In this document: piece by piece, positions 1 through 7,120 of the stretch
How the letters are laid out: each line of letters opens with the position of its first letter
How positions within the stretch are numbered: position 1 is the stretch's first letter
Origin: Streptomyces sp. cf386
GTDB lineage: Bacteria > Actinomycetota > Actinomycetes > Streptomycetales > Streptomycetaceae
Length of the DNA: 51,556 nt
Assembly (NCBI RefSeq): GCF_900103585.1
Contig: NZ_FNHV01000039.1
Coordinates: 1-51,556, forward strand
Direction: 5' to 3'
The notes under the pieces: model-generated
What the model was told of the DNA's origin: nothing
Database searches by the model: none
Seen by the model: only the letters and a program-made list of their open reading frames with translations
Program-made: the position numbers and the translations under genes

Positions 1-911
1 TCGTTGTACTTCTTCAGACCGCCGTGGTACTCGTCCATCCAGGCCTGGGCGAAGGTGCCGTCCTGGATCTCGGCGAGGACCTGCTTCATCTCGGCCTTGG
101 TGGCGTCGGTGATGATCCGCGGGCCGGTGACGTAGTCGCCCCACTCGGCGGTCTCGGAGATCGACCAGCGCATCTTCTCCAGGCCGCCCTCGTACATGAG
201 GTCCACGATCAGCTTCAGCTCGTGCAGGCACTCGAAGTACGCGATCTCCGGCTGGTAGCCGGCCTCGGTCAGCGTCTCGAAACCGGCCTTGACCAGGGCG
301 GCCGTACCACCGCAGAGGACGGCCTGCTCACCGAACAGGTCGGTCTCGGTCTCCTCGGTGAAGGTCGTCTTGATGACGCCGGCGCGGGTGCCGCCGATGC
401 CCTTGGCGTACGACAGGGCCAGCGCGAAGGCGTTGCCGGTGGCGTCCTGCTCGACAGCCGCGATACACGGAACGCCGCGGCCCTCCTCGTACTGGCGGCG
501 GACCAGGTGGCCCGGGCCCTTGGGGGCGACCATGCAGACGTCGACGCCGGCCGGGGGCTTGATGAAGCCGTAGCGGATGTTCAGACCGTGGCCGAAGAAC
601 AGGGCGTCGCCGTCGTTCAGGTTCGGGGCGATGTGCTCCTCGTAGACCTGGGCCTGGATCGGGTCCGGGACGAGGATCATGATGACGTCGGCCTCGGCGG
701 CGGCCTCCGACGGGGTCACCACGCGCAGGCCCTGCTCCTCGGCCTTCGCCTTGGACTTGGAGCCCTCGTGCAGACCGACGCGGACGTCGACACCCGAGTC
801 ACGGAGCGACAGCGCGTGGGCGTGGCCCTGGCTGCCGTAACCGATGACCGCGACCTTGCGGCCCTGGATGATGGACAGGTCGGCGTCGGCGTCGTAGAAC
901 AGCTCGGCCAC
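1..911 (-). CDS. ilvC: Ketol-acid reductoisomerase (partial, C-terminus off window)
   Basis: This enzyme catalyses the second common step of valine, leucine and isoleucine synthesis, the NADPH-dependent isomeroreduction of acetolactate or acetohydroxybutyrate. The start is GTG at 911, preceded by AAGGAGAG at good spacing. The protein opens MAELFYDADADLSIIQGRKVAVIGYGSQGHAHALSL in two readable parts: a short N-terminal arm and the Rossmann motif GYGSQG at residues 24-29. The KARI signature runs on through VAPKGPGHLVRR and the E-rich metal-binding helices (ETETDLFGEQAVLCGG, CLHELKLIVDLMYEGG). It is the third gene of ilvBNC, 118 bp after ilvN. About 303 residues are present and the C-terminal end lies beyond position 1. 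Identification is secure. Confidence 0.98.
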   Translation of the reverse strand, partial: MAELFYDADADLSIIQGRKVAVIGYGSQGHAHALSLRDSGVDVRVGLHEGSKSKAKAEEQGLRVVTPSEAAAEADVIMILVPDPIQAQVYEEHIAPNLNDGDALFFGHGLNIRYGFIKPPAGVDVCMVAPKGPGHLVRRQYEEGRGVPCIAAVEQDATGNAFALALSYAKGIGGTRAGVIKTTFTEETETDLFGEQAVLCGGTAALVKAGFETLTEAGYQPEIAYFECLHELKLIVDLMYEGGLEKMRWSISETAEWGDYVTGPRIITDATKAEMKQVLAEIQDGTFAQAWMDEYHGGLKKYN

Positions 912-989
912 TTTGGGTTCTCTCCTTGTGTGCAGGTGTTGCGTCCCACCGTATGACGGCGGGCGGAAGTGAAGCTGCGGGGTCTCGGT

Positions 990-1023
990 ATACGGGCGGC
1001 CGGTGTCCCCCGGTCGCCCGTAT
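990..1023. other. Intercistronic hairpin between ilvN and ilvC
   Basis: A perfect inverted repeat sits in the 118-bp ilvN-ilvC gap. The arms are ATACGGGCG (990-998) and CGCCCGTAT (1015-1023), extended inward by CCGG/CCGG with one mismatch. There is no T-run on the minus strand, so it does not look like a strong intrinsic terminator. It may protect or process the mRNA, or act as a partial terminator that sets ilvC level relative to ilvBN. Confidence 0.5.
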
Positions 1024-1029
1024 CCATCG

Positions 1030-1554
1030 TTACGCCGACCGGTCGAGGGCGCGCAGCGACCGGTCCGTGATCGAACGCGCGCCGCGTCCGATCGCGATCG
1101 TGCCGGACTGGACGAGTTCCTTGATGCCGAAGGGCTCCAGCATCTTCAGCATGGCGGACAGCTTGTCGCTGCTGCCGGTCGCCTCGATCGTGACGGCCTC
1201 CGGGGAGACATCGACGGTCTTGGCGCGGAAGAGCTGGACGATCTCGACGATCTGGGAGCGTGTCTCGTTGTCGGCGCGCACCTTCACCAGAACGAGTTCG
1301 CGGTGCACGGCCTGTGCGGGCTCCAGCTCGACGATCTTCAGCACCTCGACGAGCTTGTTGAGCTGCTTGGTGACCTGCTCCAGCGGCAGCGCGTCGACGC
1401 TCACCACGATCGTGATGCGGGAGATGTCAGGGTGCTCGGTGACACCGACGGCGAGCGAGTCGATGTTGAAGCCGCGGCGGGAGAACAGGGCGGCGATCCG
1501 GGCCAGGATGCCCGGCTTGTTCTCCACCAGGACGGAGAGCGTGTGCTTGGACAT
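1030..1554 (-). CDS. ilvN: Acetolactate synthase small (regulatory) subunit
   Basis: This is the regulatory subunit of acetohydroxyacid synthase. It activates the catalytic subunit IlvB and carries feedback inhibition by branched-chain amino acids. The 174-residue protein begins MSKHTLSVLVENKPGILARI, a typical ACT domain (about residues 4-80, with the GxxxRI and FNIDSL segments). It is followed by the C-terminal ALS_ss_C domain (VSPEAVTIEATGSSDKLSAMLKMLEPFGIKELVQSGTIAIGRG). Length and sequence match the IlvN/IlvH family. It lies 21 bp downstream of ilvB and is almost certainly co-transcribed with it. Confidence 0.97.
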   Translation of the reverse strand: MSKHTLSVLVENKPGILARIAALFSRRGFNIDSLAVGVTEHPDISRITIVVSVDALPLEQVTKQLNKLVEVLKIVELEPAQAVHRELVLVKVRADNETRSQIVEIVQLFRAKTVDVSPEAVTIEATGSSDKLSAMLKMLEPFGIKELVQSGTIAIGRGARSITDRSLRALDRSA

Positions 1555-1575
1555 GATCTTTTACGTCTCTCTCGC

Positions 1576-3426
1576 TCAGTCGTCTTCGTTGTCGCCGAAG
1601 TCGGGGCGGACGTCCCGAGCGGCCATGATCTCGTCGTTGGAGGTGCCGGCGGCGACCATCGGCCACACCATCGCGTCCTCGTGGACGATGAAGTCGACCA
1701 CGACCGGACGGTCGTTGATGGAGTTCGCCTCTTCGATGACCTTGTCGAGGTCGGCCGGGTTCTCGCAGCGGATCGCGTAGCAGCCCATGGCCTCCGACAG
1801 CTTCACGAAGTCGGGGACGCGGGTGCCGGCGCTCGGCTGCTTGCCGTCGGCCTCGGGGCCGGAGTGCAGCACGGTGTTGGAGTAGCGCTGGTTGTAGAAG
1901 AGGGTCTGCCACTGGCGGACCATCCCGAGGGCGCCGTTGTTGATGACGGCGACCTTGATCGGGATGTTGTTCAGGGCGCAGGTGGTGAGTTCCTGGTTGG
2001 TCATCTGGAAGCAGCCGTCGCCGTCGATCGCCCAGACGGTCTGCTCCGGGGCTCCGGCCTTTGCGCCCATCGCGGCCGGGACCGCGTAGCCCATTGTCCC
2101 GGCGCCGCCGGAGTTCAGCCAGGTTGCGGGCTTCTCGTACTGGACGAAGTGCGCGGCCCACATCTGGTGCTGGCCGACGCCCGCCGCGAAGATGGTGCCC
2201 TCCGGGGCGAGTTGACCGATCCGCTCGATGACCTGCTGCGGGGCCAACGAGCCGTCCTCGGGCTGGTCGTAGCCGAGCGGGTAGGTGTCGCGCCAGCGGC
2301 TGAGGTCCTTCCACCAGGCGGTGTAATCGCCCTGGTGGCCCTCGGCGTGCTCCTTCTGGACGGCCTGGACCAGGTCGGCGATGACCTCGCGGGCGTCACC
2401 GACGATCGGCACGTCGGCGGCGCGGTTCTTGCCGATCTCCGCCGGGTCGATGTCGGCGTGGACGATCTTGGCGTACGGGGCGAAGCTGTCCAGCTTGCCG
2501 GTGACGCGGTCGTCGAAGCGGGCTCCGAGGGCGACGATCAGGTCGGCCTTCTGCAGCGCGGTGACGGCGGTGACCGCACCGTGCATGCCCGGCATTCCCA
2601 CGTGCAGCGGGTGGCTGTCGGGGAATGCGCCGAGCGCCATCAGGGTGGTGGTGACGGGCGCTCCGGTGAGTTCCGCGAGGACCTTCAGCTCGGCGGTCGC
2701 GCCGGCCTTGAGGACGCCGCCGCCGACGTAGAGGACGGGGCGCTTCGCGGAGGTGATGAGCTTGGCGGCCTCGCGGATCTGCTTGGCGTGCGGCTTGGTG
2801 ACGGGCCGGTAGCCGGGCAGGTCCATGGTGGGCGGCCAGGAGAAGACGGTCTTCGCCTGGAGGGCGTCCTTGGCGATGTCGACCAGGACCGGGCCCGGGC
2901 GGCCGGTGGAGGCGATGTGGAACGCCTGCGCGATCACCCGCGGGATGTCCTCGGCCTTGGTGACCAGGAAGTTGTGCTTGGTGATCGGCATCGTGATGCC
3001 CACGATGTCCGCCTCCTGGAAGGCGTCCGTGCCGATCGCCTTGGACGCGACCTGGCCGGTGATCGCCACGAGCGGCACCGAGTCCATGTGCGCGTCCGCG
3101 ATGGGCGTGACCAGGTTGGTGGCGCCGGGACCGGAGGTCGCCATGCAGACGCCGACCTTGCCGGTGGCCTGCGCATAGCCGGTGGCCGCGTGGCCGGCGC
3201 CCTGCTCGTGACGGACCAGGACGTGGCGCACCCTGGTGGAGTCCATCAGCGGGTCGTACGCAGGCAGGATCGCACCGCCCGGAATGCCGAATACCGTGTC
3301 GGCGCCGACCTCCTCGAGCGAACGGATGAGGGACTGCGCACCCGTGACGTGCTCGGGGGCGGACTGCTGTCCTCCGGAACGGGGCCGCGGCTGCGGATTA
3401 TGGGCCCCGGTGGCCTGCTCGGTCAT
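1576..3426 (-). CDS. ilvB: Acetolactate synthase large (catalytic) subunit
   Basis: This is the ThDP-dependent catalytic subunit that condenses pyruvate with pyruvate or 2-oxobutyrate, the first committed step of branched-chain amino acid synthesis. The 616-residue protein has the N-terminal ThDP pyrimidine-binding domain (SLEEVGADTVFGIPGGAILP, with the catalytic Glu in VRHEQGAGHAA), a central FAD-associated domain (VLYVGGGVLK), and a C-terminal ThDP/Mg site (AIDGDGCFQMTNQEL...VINN). I chose ATG 3426 (MTEQATGAHNP) because GAGAAGAGA lies 6 nt upstream. ATG 3432 is possible. The frame stays open to 3525 but that extension crosses the attenuator hairpin and cannot be the true N-terminus. Expression is probably set by the leader peptide and attenuator upstream. 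Confidence 0.97.
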   Translation of the reverse strand: MTEQATGAHNPQPRPRSGGQQSAPEHVTGAQSLIRSLEEVGADTVFGIPGGAILPAYDPLMDSTRVRHVLVRHEQGAGHAATGYAQATGKVGVCMATSGPGATNLVTPIADAHMDSVPLVAITGQVASKAIGTDAFQEADIVGITMPITKHNFLVTKAEDIPRVIAQAFHIASTGRPGPVLVDIAKDALQAKTVFSWPPTMDLPGYRPVTKPHAKQIREAAKLITSAKRPVLYVGGGVLKAGATAELKVLAELTGAPVTTTLMALGAFPDSHPLHVGMPGMHGAVTAVTALQKADLIVALGARFDDRVTGKLDSFAPYAKIVHADIDPAEIGKNRAADVPIVGDAREVIADLVQAVQKEHAEGHQGDYTAWWKDLSRWRDTYPLGYDQPEDGSLAPQQVIERIGQLAPEGTIFAAGVGQHQMWAAHFVQYEKPATWLNSGGAGTMGYAVPAAMGAKAGAPEQTVWAIDGDGCFQMTNQELTTCALNNIPIKVAVINNGALGMVRQWQTLFYNQRYSNTVLHSGPEADGKQPSAGTRVPDFVKLSEAMGCYAIRCENPADLDKVIEEANSINDRPVVVDFIVHEDAMVWPMVAAGTSNDEIMAARDVRPDFGDNEDD

Positions 3427-3506
3427 CGGCATTCTCTTCTCGATGCTGAGGGTTTTTGCGAGGTTTGGGCGGAGTTGCGGTGCTGCACCGACTGGGCCTG
3501 TGCAAC

Positions 3507-3540
3507 AAAAAACCCCTCGTGCCATAAGGCAAGCGAGGGG
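3507..3540 (-). terminator. ilvB operon transcription attenuator
   Basis: On the minus strand a GC-rich stem (CCCCTCG, 3540-3534, paired with CGAGGGG, 3519-3513, with an inner GCC/GGC pair) is followed directly by TTTTTTG. This is a textbook intrinsic terminator. It lies between the leader-peptide stop (3595) and the ilvB start (3426), the position expected of an attenuator. Ribosome stalling at the Ile-Leu-Val-Leu codons of the leader peptide should favour an alternative fold and read-through. I have not folded the competing antiterminator. Confidence 0.88.
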
Positions 3541-3594
3541 AGCGCGCCGGATGCGGTCGCTGGGAGTTCCGGGTCTGTCCGGACGTCACCAGCT

Positions 3595-3636
3595 TCAGCC
3601 GACGCGCTTTCCAAGTACGAGAATTCGGGTGCGCAT
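3595..3636 (-). CDS. ilvB leader peptide MRTRILVLGKRVG
   Basis: This 13-codon ORF reads M-R-T-R-I-L-V-L-G-K-R-V-G-stop on the minus strand. Five of the 13 residues are branched-chain amino acids, with four in a row (ILVL). A strong GGGGAGGG Shine-Dalgarno sequence lies about 9 nt upstream of the ATG. The stop codon is 54 nt before a hairpin with a T-run. This is the classical architecture of transcription attenuation of ilvBNC, in which scarce charged Ile, Leu or Val tRNA stalls the ribosome. The leader start is only 33 bp from the end of the upstream cdgC-like gene, so the promoter probably lies inside that gene's 3' end. Confidence 0.9.
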   Translation of the reverse strand: MRTRILVLGKRVG

Positions 3637-3669
3637 GGCACTGACCCTCCCCCCGGCACACACCCACTG

Positions 3670-6600
3670 TCAAGCGGGTGGGACGGGAGTCTCATTATGT
3701 GAGCGAAGGGCACTTCCGCCTCCGAGAACGGCCGACACACCACTGGTGTACACCCCGGAGCCGCCACCCGCGAACGCGGGCTCCACCGGTCCGTGCGGCA
3801 CCGGAAAGTGGCCGGAACCGATCGCCCGGCGCAGCCGGTACTCGTCCAGCGGCCCGGAGAACGCCATGCCCTGCCCGTGCGTGCACCCCATCGCCCGCAA
3901 CGCGACGACCTGCTCCGGCAGATCCACGCCGTCGGCCACGGACTGCAGCCCGAGGTCTCCGGCGATCCGCAGCAGCCCGCTGGTGATCTTGTGCAGCCGC
4001 GCGGACTCCACGACCCCCTCGACCAGACCGCGGTCGAGCTTGAGGACGTCGACGGGAAGCCTGCGCAGCGCCGTGATCGCCCCGTATCCGCTGCCGAAGC
4101 CGTCCAGGGCGACCCGGACGCCGAGTCTGCGCAGGCCGCTCAGGCGGCGCTCCAGTTCATCCAGTGAGACACGGGGGTCCAGATCGGACAGCTCGATGAT
4201 CAGCGATCCGGAGGGCAGCCCGTGCCGGGTCAGCAGCGCCTCGATCGAGCCGAGCGGCATCGACCGGTCCAGCAGCCGGCGCGCACCCAACCGCACGGCG
4301 ACGGGTACCGCGAGCCCGGTCGCGGTGCGCTCGGCGGCCTGCTCGACAGCCTCCTCCAGCATCCAGCGGCCCAGCTCGGCGGTCTTGTCGCTGTCCTCCG
4401 CCACCCGCAGGAACTCGGCGGGCGTGAACAGCACCCCTTGCGAGGACCGCCAGCGCGCCTGGGCGGCGACCGACGTGATCCGGCCGTCCGCCAGACACAC
4501 CACCGGCTGGTGCAGCAGCGCGAACTCGCCGTCGTGCAGCGCGGCCCGCAGGCGCGTGGCCAGCTCCGCCTTGCGTACGACGTCCTGCTGCATCTGCGGC
4601 TTGTAGAGCTCGACGCGGCCCTTGCCGCCCGCCTTGGCGCGGTACATGGCCAGGTCGGCGTTGCGCAGCAGCTCGCCCGCGCCGAGGCCCGGCTCGGCGA
4701 AGGCGACGCCGATGGAGGCGTTGACCCGGACATCGTTGCCGTCGATGAGGTACGGCTGCGACAGGGTCACCCTAAGGCGGTCGGCGAGCTCCAGGATGTG
4801 TCGTTCGCGGGCCGTGCGGTCGCGGGTGTTGTCCCCGACGATCAGGGCCGCGAACTCGTCGCCGCCCAGCCGGGAGGCGGTGTCCCCGTGCCGGACCGCC
4901 TCCTGGAGTCTGCGGGCGGCCTGGACGAGCAGTTCGTCGCCGGCCTGGTGTCCGATCGTGTCGTTGACGCCCTTGAAGCCGTCGAGGTCGATGAAGAGGA
5001 CGGCGGTGTTGCGCAGGGCGAGGCCTCGGTCGGTGGCGCGGCGGCCGGACAGGGCCTGCTGCACGCGCTGAGTGAACAGCGCGCGGTTGGGCAGGTCGGT
5101 GAGCGGGTCGTGCTCGGCGTTGTGCTGGAGCTGCGCCTGGAGGCGCACTCTTTCGGTCACGTCCCGGCTGTTGAAGATGAGGCCGCCGTGGTGCCGGTTG
5201 ACGGTCGACTCGACGTTGAGCCAGCCTCCCCCACTTTCGGCTTCGCTCGAGCGGGAGGTGCCCCCACCACCGGACCGGAAGCGGCACTCGATGCGCGTAG
5301 TGGGTTCCTCGAGTGGGCTCGTGGCGAGGAAGCGGCGCACCTCGTGCACCACGCAGCCCAGATCCTCCGGGTGGATGAGATTGGCTAGTTCCGTACCCAC
5401 GAGCTCCTCGGCGGAACTGCCGTAGACCCCGGCGGCGGCCGGGGAGACGTACCGGAGGATTCCGTTGGGCGCGGCGATCATGATGACGTCGCTGGAGCCC
5501 TGCACCAGCGAGCGGAAGTGATTCTCCTTCTGCGCCAGTTCCTGGGTGAGGGTGATGTTGTCGAGCAGCATGATGCCCTGGCGCACCACGAGGGCGAGGA
5601 CGACGGTGCCGCCGGTGATGAGCACCACGCGGTCGACGCTGCGGCCGTTGAGGACGTTGTAGAGGATCCCGAGCGTGCAGACCGCGGCGGCGAGGTACGG
5701 CGTGAGCGCGGCCAGGGAGCCGGCGATCGGCCGGGTGACCGGATGCCGGGTGTGCTCACTTCCCGGCGCGGGCGTGTGGTGATGGCTTGTGGCGCGCTGT
5801 CCGGGCACATGCTCGTGCACCACGCGCGTGTGCCCTGTGTGGTGCCGGTCGGCCTCCTCGTGCCCCCGTCGGGGCGTGGCCCACGGCGCGTACGCCAGGA
5901 GTAGCGAGCCGGCGAACCAGCCCGCGTCGAGCAGTTGCCCGGAGCGATAGCTGTTGTGCAGCAGCGGCGAGGTGAACAGGGCGTCGCACATCACGGTCAG
6001 GGCGAGCGCGCCGATCGCGGTGTTGACCGCCGTGCGGTTCGTCGAGGAGCGGCGGAAGTGCAGCGCGAGCACCATGCTGACCAGCGCGATGTCGAGCAGC
6101 GGGTAGGCGAGCGAGAGCGCGGTGTGCGCCACGCTCTCCCCGCCGCCGGCGTCGATCTTGGCCGCCTGGGCCAGGGCGAGGCTCCACGCCAGCGTCAGCA
6201 GCGAGCCGCCGATCAGCCAGGCGTCCAGCCCGAGGCAGACCCAGCCGGCCTTGGTCACCGGCCGCTTGGCGAGCACCAGGAGTCCCACGATGGCGGGCGG
6301 CGCGAAGCACAGGAAGAACCCGTCGGCGTAGGAAGGGCTGGGCACGGGCCGCTCCAGGACGACCTCGTACCACCCCCACACCAGGTTGCCGAGGGCGGCC
6401 ATCGCCGAGGAGAGGGCGAACAGCAGCCAGGCGGGCCGGAAGCGGATACGGCTGCTACGGGCGTAGCGGAAGCAGGACACGGCGGCGGCGCCGGCCGCGG
6501 CGGCCAGGCCGAAGTCGCCCATGATCAGCGCGAGTTGGTCCGAACCCCAGCCGAGCGCGGAACCGACGGCGTATCCCGCGCACACCAGGGCCAGAACAAC

Positions 6601-6912
6601 TTGCGGCAGCAGCCCCGAGCCGTCACCCGAGGACGACAGACGGGGCAGCATCGTGCCCGGCGAACGCTGTGCCCGCAGCGCCGAGTCGAGAGTGGCCGTG
6701 GGGGGCGGCGGGCTCACCGGGCCCTCCCGGTCCGCGCCGCTCCCGGGTCCCGAGTGTCCCGGGGCATCGGCTGCACATGCCGCCTGCGGCTGCTGTGCCT
6801 GCGGTGGTGATGGGTGTGAGGGCAGCCGTGGCTGCCGTGGTGACCGCGTCTGCGCGCGGCCGTACTCCAGGGTCGCCGACGGCGGCCCCGCCGCGTCGGA
6901 TTGCTCGTCCAT
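3670..6912 (-). CDS. cdgC: CdgC-like membrane PAS-GGDEF-EAL protein
   Basis: This is a probable c-di-GMP signalling enzyme of 1080 residues. The order is a Pro-rich cytoplasmic tail (1-95), a multi-helix membrane region (about 100-345 and 400-450), a PAS domain (about 460-590), GGDEF (600-765) and EAL-like (785-1035). The diguanylate cyclase motif RLGGDEF is intact at 681-687 and an RxxD inhibitory site (RHGD) is at 674-677. The EAL domain is degenerate: EAL reads AQA (817-819), the DDFGTGYSS loop reads DGFGSGYGA, and AEGVE reads ADGVD. I therefore predict cyclase but no phosphodiesterase activity. A His-rich loop lies at 350-390. ATG 6912 is chosen because the upstream extension to 7017 uses AT-ending codons unlike the rest of the gene. 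Position beside ilvB matches CdgC of Streptomyces from memory. Confidence 0.88.
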   Translation of the reverse strand: MDEQSDAAGPPSATLEYGRAQTRSPRQPRLPSHPSPPQAQQPQAACAADAPGHSGPGSGADREGPVSPPPPTATLDSALRAQRSPGTMLPRLSSSGDGSGLLPQVVLALVCAGYAVGSALGWGSDQLALIMGDFGLAAAAGAAAVSCFRYARSSRIRFRPAWLLFALSSAMAALGNLVWGWYEVVLERPVPSPSYADGFFLCFAPPAIVGLLVLAKRPVTKAGWVCLGLDAWLIGGSLLTLAWSLALAQAAKIDAGGGESVAHTALSLAYPLLDIALVSMVLALHFRRSSTNRTAVNTAIGALALTVMCDALFTSPLLHNSYRSGQLLDAGWFAGSLLLAYAPWATPRRGHEEADRHHTGHTRVVHEHVPGQRATSHHHTPAPGSEHTRHPVTRPIAGSLAALTPYLAAAVCTLGILYNVLNGRSVDRVVLITGGTVVLALVVRQGIMLLDNITLTQELAQKENHFRSLVQGSSDVIMIAAPNGILRYVSPAAAGVYGSSAEELVGTELANLIHPEDLGCVVHEVRRFLATSPLEEPTTRIECRFRSGGGGTSRSSEAESGGGWLNVESTVNRHHGGLIFNSRDVTERVRLQAQLQHNAEHDPLTDLPNRALFTQRVQQALSGRRATDRGLALRNTAVLFIDLDGFKGVNDTIGHQAGDELLVQAARRLQEAVRHGDTASRLGGDEFAALIVGDNTRDRTARERHILELADRLRVTLSQPYLIDGNDVRVNASIGVAFAEPGLGAGELLRNADLAMYRAKAGGKGRVELYKPQMQQDVVRKAELATRLRAALHDGEFALLHQPVVCLADGRITSVAAQARWRSSQGVLFTPAEFLRVAEDSDKTAELGRWMLEEAVEQAAERTATGLAVPVAVRLGARRLLDRSMPLGSIEALLTRHGLPSGSLIIELSDLDPRVSLDELERRLSGLRRLGVRVALDGFGSGYGAITALRRLPVDVLKLDRGLVEGVVESARLHKITSGLLRIAGDLGLQSVADGVDLPEQVVALRAMGCTHGQGMAFSGPLDEYRLRRAIGSGHFPVPHGPVEPAFAGGGSGVYTSGVSAVLGGGSALRSHNETPVPPA
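5225..5266. repeat. Streptomyces-type palindromic repeat inside cdgC
   Basis: This GC-rich element is centred on the perfect palindrome CGCTCGAGCG (5244-5253) and flanked by CCTCCCCCAC and GTGCCCCCA. It resembles a dispersed palindromic repeat that I recall as common between Streptomyces genes. Here it lies inside a coding sequence and is read in frame as part of RSGGGGTSRSSEAESGGGW in the PAS domain of the CdgC-like protein. Confidence 0.6.
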
Positions 6913-7034
6913 AGGCCGTGCATCGCCCGTCGCCCCCCTCACAAATCTGAAATGTCCATCCCCGGCGCCGAACGGTGCGGCGCAACCCCTGTCCGGACGA
7001 TACACCAGTCTCGTCACTCAGGGACATAGGGCCT

Positions 7035-7047
7035 CTACGCTCCGTGA
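7035..7047. promoter_or_regulatory. Candidate BldD box upstream of cdgC
   Basis: CTACGCTCCGTGA and its complement TCACGGAGCGTAG each match 7 of the 9 defined positions of the published BldD operator consensus (TnACnCwGnGTnA). The site is about 125 bp upstream of the chosen cdgC start, in a 208-bp intergenic region. BldD is the c-di-GMP-responsive developmental repressor of Streptomyces and is known to control several c-di-GMP enzyme genes. Binding at this site is an inference from the motif alone. Confidence 0.4.
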
Positions 7048-7075
7048 CGACCAGCGCATATGCGAGTACGGACCG

Positions 7076-7095
7076 CTTCCGCAGAGTTGCGGAGG
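7076..7095 (-). terminator. Weak hairpin after the hydroxyacid dehydrogenase gene
   Basis: TCCGCA (7078-7083) and TGCGGA (7088-7093) form a short stem extended by flanking pairs. It lies 26 bp past the stop of the 7121-8062 gene on the minus strand. No T-run follows, so it may only be a weak terminator or 3' stabilising hairpin. Confidence 0.35.
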
Positions 7096-7120
7096 GTACT
7101 CGAACCGGATGAAGAAGCTG

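Noticed and set aside
3427..3525. N-terminal extension of ilvB
   Set aside because: The extension reads through the attenuator hairpin, and a ribosome binding site favours ATG 3426 or 3432.
3645..3673. TTGACA overlapping the end of the cdgC-like gene as ilv promoter
   Set aside because: TTGACA (3673-3668, minus) has no -10 hexamer at 16-19 bp; only GGAGGG, the leader-peptide ribosome site, lies there.
1003..3702. Long plus-strand frame across ilvB, ilvN and the ilv leader
   Set aside because: It is an antisense high-GC open frame. The minus-strand reading has recognisable ilvB and ilvN proteins, with ribosome binding sites.
6913..7017. N-terminal extension of the CdgC-like protein to ATG 7017
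   Set aside because: Its codons (AGA, TAT, CGT, AGG, TTT) differ from the rest of the gene, which looks non-coding.
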